From Hondaea fermentalgiana (taxonomy: Eukaryota; Sar; Bigyra; Thraustochytrida; Thraustochytriidae), in NCBI GenBank assembly GCA_014084085.1, contig NPFB01000185.1:57485-103767 (forward strand): 46,283 nucleotides of DNA, given 5' to 3'. Position numbers and translations under genes: made by a program. How positions within the stretch are numbered: the stretch's first letter is position 1; every line of letters starts with the position of its first letter. Of the stretch, positions 29,751 to 39,199 are shown piece after piece. Under the pieces are notes generated by a model that had not been told where the DNA came from, did no database searches, and saw nothing but the letters and a program-made list of their open reading frames with translations.

Positions 29751-29780
29751 TTCATTCCTTCATTCATTCATACATACATT
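29751..29780. repeat. (ATTC)n/(ATAC)n tetranucleotide tract
   Basis: TTCATTCATTCATACATACATTC at the very end of the small HEPN-like gene. Confidence 0.6.
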
Positions 29781-30142
29781 CACGAGATGACACATTGTGG
29801 ATCGGTCTCACCACGACGCTCGGCTGCCTTTTGACGAAGGGTCTCGACAGCACGATTGAAGTCCTCCCTAAAACGTTCGCGATCGTCCACCTCATCGTAG
29901 CCGATTTCGTGGATGAGCTTGTTTCGAATAGTGGCGATCTTGCGCAAGCGACGCTGCGTTTGTGCGTCAAGGCCCTCCGCCGTTGTGATCTTCTCGTGCA
30001 AACCTCTGCCTGTCGCGCCAAAGTCCGTCACTAGCTGCGCCTCCAGGTACTTGCTGGCGATGATCACCAGCTTGACGTCGCAGCACGTGTTTGCAAGCAA
30101 GTCGTCCTCGTGCCCGAGCAGTTTCGCTACCACGGCGCCCAT
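29780..30142 (-). CDS. Small HEPN-like domain protein
   Basis: Encodes 120 residues from ATG 30142; the frame is open upstream without an ATG. Nearly the whole protein is one helical domain: CCDVKLVIIASKYLEAQL, then GLDAQTQRRLRKIATIRNKLIHE with R73-N-x3-H78, then DDRERFREDFNRAVETL. It aligns through its length with residues about 300-395 of the 595-residue product on the same strand: CD-x-KL, SK-x-L, the GLDAQT/GMDAQT block, RNxxxHE, and the D-R-E-x-FR-x-x-F tail. The RNxxxH motif is the active-site signature of HEPN RNases; such small HEPN proteins in prokaryotes often act in toxin-antitoxin or defence systems. Whether this one cleaves RNA is unknown. It may derive from horizontal transfer or duplication. 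Confidence 0.65.
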   Translation of the reverse strand: MGAVVAKLLGHEDDLLANTCCDVKLVIIASKYLEAQLVTDFGATGRGLHEKITTAEGLDAQTQRRLRKIATIRNKLIHEIGYDEVDDRERFREDFNRAVETLRQKAAERRGETDPQCVIS

Positions 30143-30520
30143 CTCCCTTGCACTCTTCTTCGCTCCGCCTGCGGCTCCTACCAACCGCGGGGGCTGAAGG
30201 CACGCAGCGTCACGGCGGGTTCACGCCGACAAGCAAAGGTCTGCTGTCGCGCTGCACGACGCGTGCTTGGGCCGATGGTAGTACGAGAATTGTTGCTGGC
30301 TTGTGCGCATTTTCTTTCAGAAATTGCCAGCCAGCTGTAGTAAAGAAACATCTTTGACTCATCGGAGCAAGCAGAATTAGAAGCACGGCGCACGCAGGCA
30401 GCATCAAGGCGTCCGAGTCGCGCACACATAGGTATCATCAAGGCCAGAACAAACTGACTGTTATAAGATCGCACCATTTATGATCCTTTTCATGGAGAAA
30501 TGAGAAAACAGGGCGGTCTC
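30143..30520. other. Spacer between SET gene and small HEPN-like gene
   Basis: 378 nt, same-strand genes. It should hold the SET gene 3' UTR and the HEPN promoter. Nothing distinctive is seen. Confidence 0.45.
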
Positions 30521-32679
30521 CTAGCTAGAAGCGCTTTCGGTTTTTGCGAGCAGAGGCGCAAAGTCTGCATCGAGAACGCGAGAAATGGCGCGTGCCTGGA
30601 ACACCTTGGACGCGCGCAAGAGCTTGAGGTCCTCGGCAGGCATCCAAGATGCTGCCGTGTTCATGGACGTCTTCCCGGCAACTTCGCGAGCACGCAAAAG
30701 TGCGGTAATGTGCTTGAGTTGCGCCTCGGCGCGGGGCGCTGACAGGGCTGCAGCTAACTTGACGCCCGTGACAGGATCGACCGCAGACGTGCGTTGATGC
30801 ATGTACAAGCCCTCTTGCGTCGCGCCAACGAGCTTGCGGCACGTCGGTTCGCCGCATAGGCACCGAATACGCTTCTCCGCAGGGACGGTGGGCGCATACG
30901 AAATTGTGATTTCGTCACCCTCAGAAATCTCGCGCTGTGCCCAGATACCAACGCGCATACGGCCGTCGACGTTCCAGACCGCTGGCTCAGCATTAGGCTC
31001 ACAAGAATGATTAATGAAGCGTGCCGGGGAGCCCTGCAGCGTGGCGTCGATTCGGAGTCGCGTGCTGAGTGGGAAAATGTACTCGTGGTGCAAACGCCTG
31101 TACTTGCCTTCGAGACGCTGTTTGGCCTGTGCGGCGGTCACGACCTCGCCAGTGACCTCGATGACGAGCGCGCCCTTGGGAATGGTTTCCTGCGCAAAGA
31201 GACCCACCCCCATTGAAGGCACCTTTGCAGTAGCTATATTGGTCTTGGCCCAAGCGCGCTTGCGAAGCTGCTGGTTCTCGCAAGACTCAGCGCTGCACTC
31301 GGAAGGGCACTCGGCCTCCGCCGACCGGTTGGAACATTGCGACGCAGGACCGCAGGACTCTTTGCGCGATGGGCACTTGCACTGCGCTGGTACGCCCATC
31401 ATTCGGTCTGTAATGCTGAGTGCCTCGGGCGTGTACTCATTGGTTTCCAAGGTCTTAAACTCTGCGCTTGCGACCGCAGGAGAGCGCATCAGGCCGAATG
31501 TAGGCCGGCCGCTTCCAGTGCCACCAGCACGTGAAGACTGCTTTAGCATTTTCTTTCGCTCGTTGTTTTGCAGAGCGCGCAGTTGAGACTCCAAGCTATG
31601 GACACGCGCACGAAACTTGGACTTGACTTCGATGACCTTTTGTCGGACTTGAGCTGCGCTAAAGGTCGCGTTCTCATCAAGAAGCTCGTCTACTCGATGC
31701 TTCCGTGGACGGCCAATCTTGGCACCGAGCTGCTGCTGCGCAAAAGTGCGCATGCGGGGCGCCTTATCAAGCGCTGTTTGCGCAATGCCGTCAAGCGCCT
31801 TCTTGGCAGCCTCTTGATCAAGTAGCTCCCGCCGACCCGGCCCAGGTCCAGCGTCTTCGCCCGTTTTTGCCGTCTCTGTCACGAGCGCATCGGCACGAAG
31901 TTTTTTCTTGATTCCAAAGATTGACTGAAAGACGCGATCCGGGTCGCGACCTCGCTTGCGCTTGGAGTCGCCACCGGTGCCACCAGCGCTCGTGGACGAA
32001 GAAGAAGAAGAAGAAGAAGAAGTCTGCTGCTGTTCAGGAGGTTCTGGCGGCTTGGCATTATCATCAGAAGTCTTGGCATCCACTTTCGATTTTGCTTCTT
32101 CTGCAGTCTTGCTATCATTTTCATTCGACGCGACCGGGGCCGTCTCGTCTACGGACATGGGAGCTGCTCCATCTTTAGCGTCAGCTTTAGCTGCGACCTG
32201 AGCTGCCGCAATGGCTGTCGATGAAGCTTTTTCCGCGTCTTCTGCGGCGGTTTCACCCGGAGTCGTCTTCTTATCCACCTCGTTCGCACTAGCCGGCTCC
32301 GTGGTCGTTGGCGCCGCCGACGAGGTAGTGGTTGTTGGCGCCGTCGACGTTGTCGTTGCGGGCGCCTCCGCATTGCTGGCGGCAGCGTCTGCAGGCTTGT
32401 CAGCAGGAGCAGCCGCGGCTGCGCTTGTGTCCGTGCTGGGGGCGGCGGCCTCCGTGCCCGTGGCGGTGCTAGCGGCGGCGGCAGCGGCCGTGGCGTCGAG
32501 CTCCGTCTTCATCGCGCCGGCGGTCGCGGCCTCGGCGNNNNNNNNNNNNNNNNNNNNNNNNNNNNNNNNNNNNNNNNNNNNNNNNNNNNNNNNNNNNNNN
32601 NNNNNNNNNNNNNNNNNNNNNNNNNNNNNNNNNNNNNCGCGCCGGCGGTCGCGGCCTCGGCGGCCTCTTCGGTCGACAT
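30521..32679 (-). CDS. AWS-SET-postSET histone lysine methyltransferase (H3K36-type), interrupted by an N gap
   Basis: The ATG at 32679 reads MSTEEAAEAATAG. Removing the 100 N plus one copy of the 25-nt sequence that flanks them keeps the frame and gives 677 residues. The N-terminal half is Ala/Thr/Ser-rich, with a Ser run from a GAA/TTC repeat (about 31998-32022). An AT-hook-like IGRPRK lies at about 31710-31730. The AWS domain (CKC...CSNR...ECPSEC...CENQ) covers about 31270-31395. The SET domain has SMGVGLFA, RFINHSCEPNAE (the NHSC cofactor motif) and GDEITISYAP. The post-SET is CLCGEPTC. AWS-SET-postSET order is typical of SETD2, NSD and ASH1 enzymes that methylate H3K36. No SRI or PHD domain is visible. 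Nuclear; divergent from the coiled-coil gene. Confidence 0.9.
32513..32537. repeat. 25-nt sequence left of the N gap, identical to the right flank
   Basis: CGCGCCGGCG...CTCGGCG ends exactly at the gap and is repeated at 32638-32662. Confidence 0.95.
32538..32637. other. Assembly gap (100 N), probably artificial
   Basis: Exactly 100 N. The last 25 bases before it and the first 25 after it are identical, so the two contig ends most likely overlap. Merging them restores the SET gene reading frame. Confidence 0.9.
32638..32662. repeat. 25-nt sequence right of the N gap
   Basis: Identical copy of 32513-32537. Confidence 0.95.
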
Positions 32680-33384
32680 GGGCTCGCCGCCGCGGGAGGA
32701 TCGAGCAGCGCGCGAGCGAGACGGCGCGCGGCCACGAGAGAGCCCTGTTACGCAGCCGCGGCGCGCGCGAAGCGACGTCTCGCGTACGAGCTTGAGCGTC
32801 TGATATCATCCCTCACGCCCTTGTGCGAGCCATGGTCTTGTGCGCATCGCACGATTTCCTGCGTGTGTGAATGCGCACAAGACTCGGAGAATGTTGGGCG
32901 AGCTCCGAGTCATCATGATCGACGACTTATTACGTACCGAAAATTTGAAGCCCTGTGCGTCTTATTCATGTTAGCCAGACCCAGACCCTCTAGCAGGCTC
33001 TTCGTTGGTGCCGTGCGGCAATCGCACAAAGCTTTTTGGGCGTTGTGATCGTGCTCGATTTGCAAAATGCAAAGGGGAGGGGGAACGAGCGCGCGAGTAC
33101 TAACAGCTGTAAATAAATAAAAGCAAAGCAAAAGCAAAAAAAGGTGTGTACCGCGGGGACATGGATGTTCGATAATCGTAGTACTACGCGCGCGGAGTCT
33201 CTTGGAGAAAAAGGACCCAACTCTTGCAAGGCATGCACGCCAGTGGACGCCGACATGGAGTGAGCCCTCGCACGAAGTGAAAAGTCCAGCCAATGGACTT
33301 GACGGCAGCGTGAGCGGGCCGCACGTGGCGACAAATAGCACGGCGAGGAAGAAAGGAAAGGACCAAGGGAGAACGGCTTTGACG
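32680..33384. other. Divergent promoter region, SET gene (-) and coiled-coil gene (+)
   Basis: About 700 nt. It contains (AAAT)n/AAAAGC A-rich sequence at 33108-33142 on the plus strand. The coiled-coil frame is open back to about 33202 without another ATG. Confidence 0.45.
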
Positions 33385-34311
33385 ATGGCCAGCGAAGAGG
33401 CGGACGCTGCTGACGAGGAAGCGCAAAAGACAACAAAGGTGAAACCCGTCTTGGACCAACTTCGCGAGGCAGCACGCAGCTATAACCCACGATGGACGAC
33501 CCAGCGCGCAGTCGAAGATGCTATCGAGCGAACAGCGCTCTTAAATGCAGCTTCGCGTAAAGTTGTCAAGGAGGAGCGCAAGGTCTGCAAGACACGGGCG
33601 GAAACTTGCGAGCTACTCAACGCGTCCGCAACTCAGGTCATTCGTGGACTTGTGCAGGCTGTGCAACGACTCGACAAGGAGAATGAAACTCTCAGAAACA
33701 GAGGACAACTGTGCGAACGCAGACTACATTCAACACGGCATGCACTCGCTGCGATGGCTGCCCAACTCGAAGCTCACCCCGCCCACGAAAACTTTTCGTG
33801 GAGTGACGAGGTTCTCCGCTGTGACAGCGACATCACAAGCGACGAGCCTTCAGAGGCTATCGCTGGACAAGAGGTAGCTGAAGAGTTATCGAGCGCTCTT
33901 GAAGATGCGGTTGCGCACTTACAGTCCGCGATAAAGTCGTGTCTGGCCGTCTACTCTAGCGCATACAACCCAGAGCGCCAAATTCAAGACCTTGTGAGTA
34001 TCAGCCAAGGCAGGCATGAGCAGCTGCAACGTTCAAACGCCGAGTTGGTTGTTCTCGATGAGCGTGTCAGAGAACTTCGGAAACAAGTAGCGCTCGGAAT
34101 CGAGCAACGGAGCAAAGCTCTCGAAGAGGCCACATCCAAGGCTTATACTCGATCTTTTCAGCAGCACCACGCAGAGCTTCATCGCTTGCAGGTCGATCGA
34201 GATGCTCTCGTCGTTGAGCTGGCTCGGAAAACTCAGCAAGTTGCTCTTCTCGATCCCAAGAGGGCCCCTCCGAAGCGCATCGCGCCTCTCAACCTCGCTC
34301 CGGCATGCTAG
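33385..34311 (+). CDS. Coiled-coil protein of unknown function
   Basis: Encodes 308 residues from the first in-frame ATG (MASEEADAADEE). It is mainly helical with heptad-like Leu/Ile spacing in two blocks: about 70-135 (VIRGLVQAVQRLDKENETLRN) and about 200-290 (LQRSNAELVVLDERVRELRKQ, LHRLQVDRDALVVELARKT). An acidic, Ser-rich hinge separates them. No TM segment, signal or catalytic motif is seen. I do not recognise the family. The length and the two coils suggest a cytoskeletal, centrosomal or ciliary scaffold, but this is only a guess. An AATAAA lies 42 nt after the stop. Confidence 0.75.
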   Translation: MASEEADAADEEAQKTTKVKPVLDQLREAARSYNPRWTTQRAVEDAIERTALLNAASRKVVKEERKVCKTRAETCELLNASATQVIRGLVQAVQRLDKENETLRNRGQLCERRLHSTRHALAAMAAQLEAHPAHENFSWSDEVLRCDSDITSDEPSEAIAGQEVAEELSSALEDAVAHLQSAIKSCLAVYSSAYNPERQIQDLVSISQGRHEQLQRSNAELVVLDERVRELRKQVALGIEQRSKALEEATSKAYTRSFQQHHAELHRLQVDRDALVVELARKTQQVALLDPKRAPPKRIAPLNLAPAC

Positions 34312-34352
34312 AGAGAAACGCAACGAGATTTCCAAAAAAGGAACTAACAGTA

Positions 34353-34358
34353 AATAAA
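34353..34358 (+). promoter_or_regulatory. Candidate poly(A) signal AATAAA for the coiled-coil gene
   Basis: AATAAA 42 nt after the stop at 34311, in A-rich sequence. Confidence 0.45.
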
Positions 34359-34996
34359 GAAATAATACGAACTTCTTCTCACAGACAGTCAAGCGGCCTA
34401 TCTTTTTCGTCATTTGCATAAGTATCAGAAGCTTCTATCTCCACTGACGCCCACTCCCCTTGCACCCGCAATCAGTCGCTGAAAGCCAAGGCAACAATGA
34501 GCCTTTTTTTTACAAGTACGACTACACACCCACGACGACGGAGAATCATTTCTACGTCAACACACGCTGGAATCACGTGGGCGCGCTGCATCATTCTGAG
34601 ATGTGACGGGCCGAAGTCGTCCTGACGTGTCGAATTTAGTCTTGAAGGGATGAGTCGCCTTGAAATTGCCATGAACCCGCTGCCAGTCACGGTAGTCACG
34701 GTCACTTGGCTCCTCGTCGGCCCGCTGACGGGGAGACGGCTACGCAGTCTCGTGAGGACGATCTTGCCCTCCCCACCGCCCCTGCGTTGTGTTTTCCTCT
34801 CAGCTCCGTCACTCCAGATACGCCGGCATACCTCACCGACCGGCAGTGCGCGCTTGACTGAGTGACTGACCGAGTGACTACCAGTAAGTGAGCGAGCCAC
34901 TCAGCGGCCAGCGAAGACGTCCGCCGAGTCGCTCGCGCTGGCCGGCCCTTGTGCACGCGCAGAAGTCGCCTCGTATGTCTCCAAGGCGGCCACCAC

Positions 34997-35031
34997 CTTT
35001 TCTTTTCTTTTCTTTTCTTTTCTTTTCTTTT
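34997..35031. repeat. (CTTTT)7 pentanucleotide microsatellite
   Basis: Seven perfect CTTTT units over 35 nt. Confidence 0.9.
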
Positions 35032-35791
35032 GTTTGCCCTCTTCCTGGAGCTTTTTTACCTTATTCCGCTCAGCCCCGTGCGCTGCAGGAAAAGATCCTC
35101 ACCCGCCGCGCCTTGCCGCTTCCGCAAATCATTGCCGCCATGATTGCCGCCTTCGGGTGCGAGTCCGCCCGCCTCGCGTCGCTGGTCGGTGTCGCGGAGG
35201 CCGTGCGTGCGCGAGTCCGCCTCGCGCGCGTCGCTCCTCGGCCGGCAGCGAAGAAGAGAAGGGCGAGACACCGGACCACTTCCTCGCCGCCGCATCTGCT
35301 GCCGCTCGACGACGCTCCGGCGGTCGTTCGGCGCGGCGTCGCGGCGGCGGCCGGAGCACGCCGTCGTCTGAAAGCCGCGCGAGCGCGCCGGAGACGACGC
35401 CGGCGACGGCCTCGCGCGGCGGCAGCTCAGCTTGCGGAGAGCTCGCTGTGTCGTGCACGGCGGATATGGCCATCTCTTCGCCGCCCCTCTCCTCGCCGCT
35501 TCGGCCGCGCGCGGCGAAGCCGGCTGCTCGCGTGCGCGGCGAGGGCGTCTGTGCGAGCCCGCGCGAGCCTCGCCTCTTCGGCCGGAGCTCGGGAGCGCGG
35601 GCGGGCGCGGCGCGAGCTGCAGCAGCAGCTGCAGCTGTAGGCGCGGGCGACGGGACGAAAGCGTCCCAGGTCACTCACTCGATCACTCACTTCACACGAT
35701 TGCGCTCGAGGCGAGCAAGGCAAGCAAACCCAGAACGGAGCGGAGGCCGGACGCCGTACGGAGCGCGACGCGAGGCAGGCCAGCGCGCGGG

Positions 35792-36562
35792 ATGATGATG
35801 CTCGCGAGGAGGCGGAGCGCCGCGGCGGCGGGCTGGAGGGCGGCCCAGCTGCGATGGGACGCGACGTCGAGCTCGAGCATGAGATTAGGACGGAGCGCGA
35901 GTCCCGCCGCGACGCCGGCCGTGAGCGCGCTCGCGCAGCGGGAGAGGGCCAAGAGCACGAGCGCGAGCGCAGGCAAGGGGGCGCAGGACAAGGAGGCAGC
36001 GGAGACGGCGCCCGCGCAGCCCACGTTTGCGGAGAAGATCAAGGGGATCGAGGGCGCGCAGCCGCCGCCGACGCCAGGGGTGGACATGATCCTCAAGTCT
36101 GGCCTGGGAGGACTCGTTAGCGCGGGCTTGCTTTCCGCGGTACATTTCGGAATCACTGACGCGCACGACATGACGATGATCTTGGGGTCGTTTGGGGCAA
36201 CTTCGGTCTTGCTGTTCGCAGCGCCGGTGGTCCCGTTCTCGCAGCCGCGAAATGTCATCGGAGGCCATCTGATTTCAGCCTTTGTTGGCGTCTCTGCGCT
36301 CAAGCTTTGCGGGGGCAACGCGGCGCTCGCGGTTCCCTTGGCGTGCGGGGCCTCGATCATGGCCATGCAGGCGACGAACACGGTGCACCCGCCCGCAGGG
36401 GGCACTGCACTCATCGCGGTCATGGGGTCCCCGGCTCTCACGGCGATGGGCTATGGTCTCCTCGTACCTACGGGTCTTGGTTCGGGCCTTCTTGTGGCTT
36501 CGGCTGTGCTCTACAACAACACTCTGCGCGGAGCCATGCGTTATCCGCAATATTGGTATTAG
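35792..36562 (+). CDS. HPP-family integral membrane protein
   Basis: Encodes 256 residues. The first 60 are rich in Arg, Ser and Ala with few acids (MMMLARRRSAAAAGWRAAQL), typical of a mitochondrial or plastid-type presequence. The rest is the HPP domain with about four hydrophobic helices (SGLGGLVSAGLLSAVHF, MILGSFGATSVLLFA, HLISAFVGVSALKL, and the C-terminal helix) and the naming motif TNTVHPPAGGTALIAV. Plant HPP proteins transport nitrite into plastids. The role here is inferred to be organellar anion (nitrite-like) transport. Three consecutive ATGs start the frame at 35792, 35795 and 35798. The frame is open further upstream, but that part is low-complexity leader. The stop codon is followed immediately by AATAAA. 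Confidence 0.88.
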   Translation: MMMLARRRSAAAAGWRAAQLRWDATSSSSMRLGRSASPAATPAVSALAQRERAKSTSASAGKGAQDKEAAETAPAQPTFAEKIKGIEGAQPPPTPGVDMILKSGLGGLVSAGLLSAVHFGITDAHDMTMILGSFGATSVLLFAAPVVPFSQPRNVIGGHLISAFVGVSALKLCGGNAALAVPLACGASIMAMQATNTVHPPAGGTALIAVMGSPALTAMGYGLLVPTGLGSGLLVASAVLYNNTLRGAMRYPQYWY

Positions 36563-36568
36563 AATAAA
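36563..36568 (+). promoter_or_regulatory. AATAAA directly after the HPP stop codon
   Basis: The hexamer begins at the base after the TAG at 36560-36562. If used, the 3' UTR would be only some tens of nucleotides. Confidence 0.4.
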
Positions 36569-37174
36569 ATGTTCTTCTCTGAGCGAAACCGTGCCGAGGA
36601 ACCTGCCAAAAAGATTTATACCGTGGTATACTACCTAAGAAATCACTCTAGTTTATGCTTACTTACTTGCACACTGGTTAGATTGAAATTGTTATCACGG
36701 CGGGCGGAATGTCTCACTCCTGCATGCAAAACTGGGGGTGCACCTTTTGTCGCGCGCGACCCAAGTTCTTTCTCCACATCGCATCGTCGCGTTTCTCCAG
36801 ATCACAAGTAAGACCAGGCGCTTCTCGACCACGCTGCAGGTGCATCGTTTGTATCGGAGATGCATCGCATCGTCGTGAATGAGGCGCTCCGCCACAATTC
36901 CAACTCATGCGCTTACTCTTGATAGCGTCGGTCACAACGAAATGACATGGTGCGAAAAAAAACCAACAAGGTATAGCAAAAACTGGACTGCGAATCCAGC
37001 GCGCACGGCAAGCTGGCTGACGCGCTGGTGGAGCGCCGACGCCTGCTGCGAAGGAAAGCGGCGCAAAGGGAAGGAGCGAGCGAGCGAGCAGCGCTTGCGG
37101 ACCGAGAAAGACTGGGGGTCACAGTAGCAGCAGGAGCACCACCAGCAGCAGCAGCAGCAGGCAGCAGGAGCAGC
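36563..37174. other. Spacer between HPP and U-box genes
   Basis: 612 nt: HPP 3' end and U-box gene promoter and leader, ending in a CAG-rich run just before the ATG at 37175. The U-box frame is open upstream (to about 37028) but has no ATG there. Confidence 0.45.
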
Positions 37175-39199
37175 ATGGGGACGACCTCGAGCTCGAACCT
37201 GCAGAGAGCGGCCTTTGACGCTGCCACGCGCGCCAACGGGGACGCAAAGCTGCGAAACCTCCTCGAAACCGGGCAACTCAGCGAAGAACGCGTGCGCGAA
37301 CTGCTCAAAGAGACAGACGCAAAGAGCCGCACGCTGTTGCTCGTGGCCGTAGAGAACCAGCGCGTCAACAACGCTATTTTTCTGCTCAACCATGGCGCCT
37401 CCGTCGCCGTGCAGGTGGCCAAGACTGGAGACACGCCGCTGCATCTCGCGGTGCTGTGCAAACCAGACCGCGCTGCAGAGCTGGTATCAGTGCTGCTCAG
37501 CCACGGCGCAGATCCACTCGTGCGCAATGCTGCAGGCCAAAATCCCTTTCAGCTAGCGCAACTGCGCAATCGAACGGCCGTCCTGCGTCATCTTGAAGCC
37601 AAGGTCTGCGCCTTTGCCGACAAAGTCTCAGTCGAGGCCTTTTCCTCCATGCAAATGCGTTTTGGCAAAGTTCTGGGCGACGAACTACGCAATTCCATGT
37701 ACAAGCAGTTTGGCAGTAAATGGGTGTCACGCCGCGTGACTATTTGCCGGCTTCAAGGCTCCACAACGATGGCCCGCTTTCCCCGTCTCAAATGTCCCCG
37801 TTGTCTCAAGGTGCAGGAAGACGTGCGGACATCTCGTGCCTACATCACTTGCCAATGCAGCCAAGTACTTATCGTTCCGCAGAGAAAACGGACCATGTTT
37901 AATTGTCTTTCCGTGTATGGAGATGCGAGCTGCTCGGTCCCAGAGGTTGTCTACGATCTCGCGCAGTGCAAGTGCGAACGGGAGGTGGAGCCCAAAAATG
38001 GCCTTCATGTCGTGCGCCTCACACTCATGGCCGAAGCAGTTGAATACGTTGACCCCGTGTATTCCAAACGGACAGCTATCGTCGATGCCTTTCGGCACTC
38101 GCAGGCTCGATATGCGGTACACGGGCATGCCGTACTTCGTTTTGGCTCGCCGAACGAGGCTCATATCGAGCGCATGTACGAGGTTCTGACGAATGGAATC
38201 CGTACGTGTCCCGAGCCTGACAGCAATCTCGAAAGTAGTGCGCACAATGTCCAACAAGACCATCCACCGCCTCCTCCTCCTCCGCGCTTGCGCGAGGCCG
38301 GGCGCGCTGTACAAGCTGCAACGCGATTCGCAAATCTGGACACGAGGCCCGGGTCTTTAGCGCCTGACGAGATTCCCTTTGCTGTCGCAATCGTCGAGGA
38401 TGACACGCCTCCCGTGGTTGCAGCAATTTCCGAAGTACCGGAGCTTGTCGACGTTCCTGAAATATCAAAGAGATCCGCGTCTGTTGAAAGCAGGTCTACG
38501 CCCCCGCTCCCGCCGCGTCGTCATACGGCAGAGCCATCAGCTCCACCAGCTCCACCAGCAACAGATAATCAACACTCCACCACGCCAGTGGCATCCTCTT
38601 CAGCATCATCCTCGTCGTCGTCGTCGTCGTCGTCGTCTTCTCCGAGATCTGCAGCAATGGAGGCGCTGCCACCTAGACAAGATCCCATTGTGTCTTGGAA
38701 GTGTACAGAGTGTCATTTGGAAAATCCAGCAAAGTTTGAGAACTGCCAAGTCTGTTCGAAAGAGCGGCCCAGTCCGGAAGCCGAGGTCGCTGCCGCCCTT
38801 CGGCGCGAGACTGAAGGGCCACAGGGACCAGATCGCGCGACAGCCCCCCTGGAAGAAGACGTTTTGATGTCGCAAGCCAAGCAAGAGTCGATTCGTGCGG
38901 CTGCCGAGCGTTTGTCCATCGATGTAGACGCTTTCGTATGCCCCATCACCTCGCAGCTCATGGAAGACCCTGTTGTGACTGCAGACGGTTACGCATTCGA
39001 ACGAGCAGCAATTGAAAAGTGGTTTCAAGAAGGCCACACCGTATCTCCGGTGACGGGAAATGAGCTTGAGCACACGAATGTCGTGGCCAATATTAATCTT
39101 CGCAATGCTATCGAGAAATTTGTACAAAAAGCATTCGGAGCTCCAAAAACGGCTCCTGCATTGCCGTCGGAACACAGCAATGCGGACGTGCAAGCGTAA
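37175..39199 (+). CDS. Ankyrin / RanBP2-zinc-finger / U-box E3 ubiquitin ligase
   Basis: Encodes 674 residues. The N-terminus MGTTSSS fits an N-myristoylation site (Gly2, Ser6). Ankyrin repeats cover about 50-150 (TLLLVAVENQ, TGDTPLHLAVL, LLSHGADPLVRN). Residues about 175-345 may be a PH-like fold (WVSRRVTI ... LRFGSPNEAHIERMYEVL) interrupted by a Cys cluster, CPRC...CQC, near 206-230. A Pro/Ser-rich linker with a poly-Ser run (TCG repeat, 38604-38640) follows. A RanBP2-type zinc finger (WKCTECHLENPAKFENCQVC) lies at about 505-530, and a U-box at about 585-655 (FVCPITSQLMEDPVVTADGYAFER, AIEKWF, VSPVTG). The zinc finger may bind ubiquitin; the U-box recruits E2. A membrane-attached ligase is inferred. 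The PH-like reading is tentative. Confidence 0.9.
   Translation: MGTTSSSNLQRAAFDAATRANGDAKLRNLLETGQLSEERVRELLKETDAKSRTLLLVAVENQRVNNAIFLLNHGASVAVQVAKTGDTPLHLAVLCKPDRAAELVSVLLSHGADPLVRNAAGQNPFQLAQLRNRTAVLRHLEAKVCAFADKVSVEAFSSMQMRFGKVLGDELRNSMYKQFGSKWVSRRVTICRLQGSTTMARFPRLKCPRCLKVQEDVRTSRAYITCQCSQVLIVPQRKRTMFNCLSVYGDASCSVPEVVYDLAQCKCEREVEPKNGLHVVRLTLMAEAVEYVDPVYSKRTAIVDAFRHSQARYAVHGHAVLRFGSPNEAHIERMYEVLTNGIRTCPEPDSNLESSAHNVQQDHPPPPPPPRLREAGRAVQAATRFANLDTRPGSLAPDEIPFAVAIVEDDTPPVVAAISEVPELVDVPEISKRSASVESRSTPPLPPRRHTAEPSAPPAPPATDNQHSTTPVASSSASSSSSSSSSSSSPRSAAMEALPPRQDPIVSWKCTECHLENPAKFENCQVCSKERPSPEAEVAAALRRETEGPQGPDRATAPLEEDVLMSQAKQESIRAAAERLSIDVDAFVCPITSQLMEDPVVTADGYAFERAAIEKWFQEGHTVSPVTGNELEHTNVVANINLRNAIEKFVQKAFGAPKTAPALPSEHSNADVQA

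Larger units (their letters stand above)
28678..29779. other. Spacer between the two HEPN-like genes
   Basis: 1.1 kb without a gene. It has a perfect (GGCT)n tract (28877-28910), two GTAGGCCTA words (29085 and 29326), CT-rich sequence (about 29570-29595) and a TTCATTCA run next to the 3' end of the small HEPN-like gene. Confidence 0.5.
34312..35791. other. Spacer between coiled-coil and HPP genes
   Basis: 1.48 kb. It has the coiled-coil 3' end, GAGTGACT-type short repeats (34850-34905), a (CTTTT)7 tract, then very GC-rich DNA leading to the HPP ATG. Long frames in the GC-rich part occur in several phases and carry no recognisable domain. Confidence 0.5.

Noticed and set aside
32680..32809. 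Extra N-terminus of the SET protein upstream of ATG 32679
   Set aside because: It is in frame only when the 100 N are counted as real; the overlap-corrected frame starts at 32679.
36983..36999. tRNA anticodon-arm-like hairpin (CTGGA, 7-nt loop, TCCAG)
   Set aside because: No matching D-arm, T-arm (GGTTCGA) or acceptor stem on either strand at the right distance.
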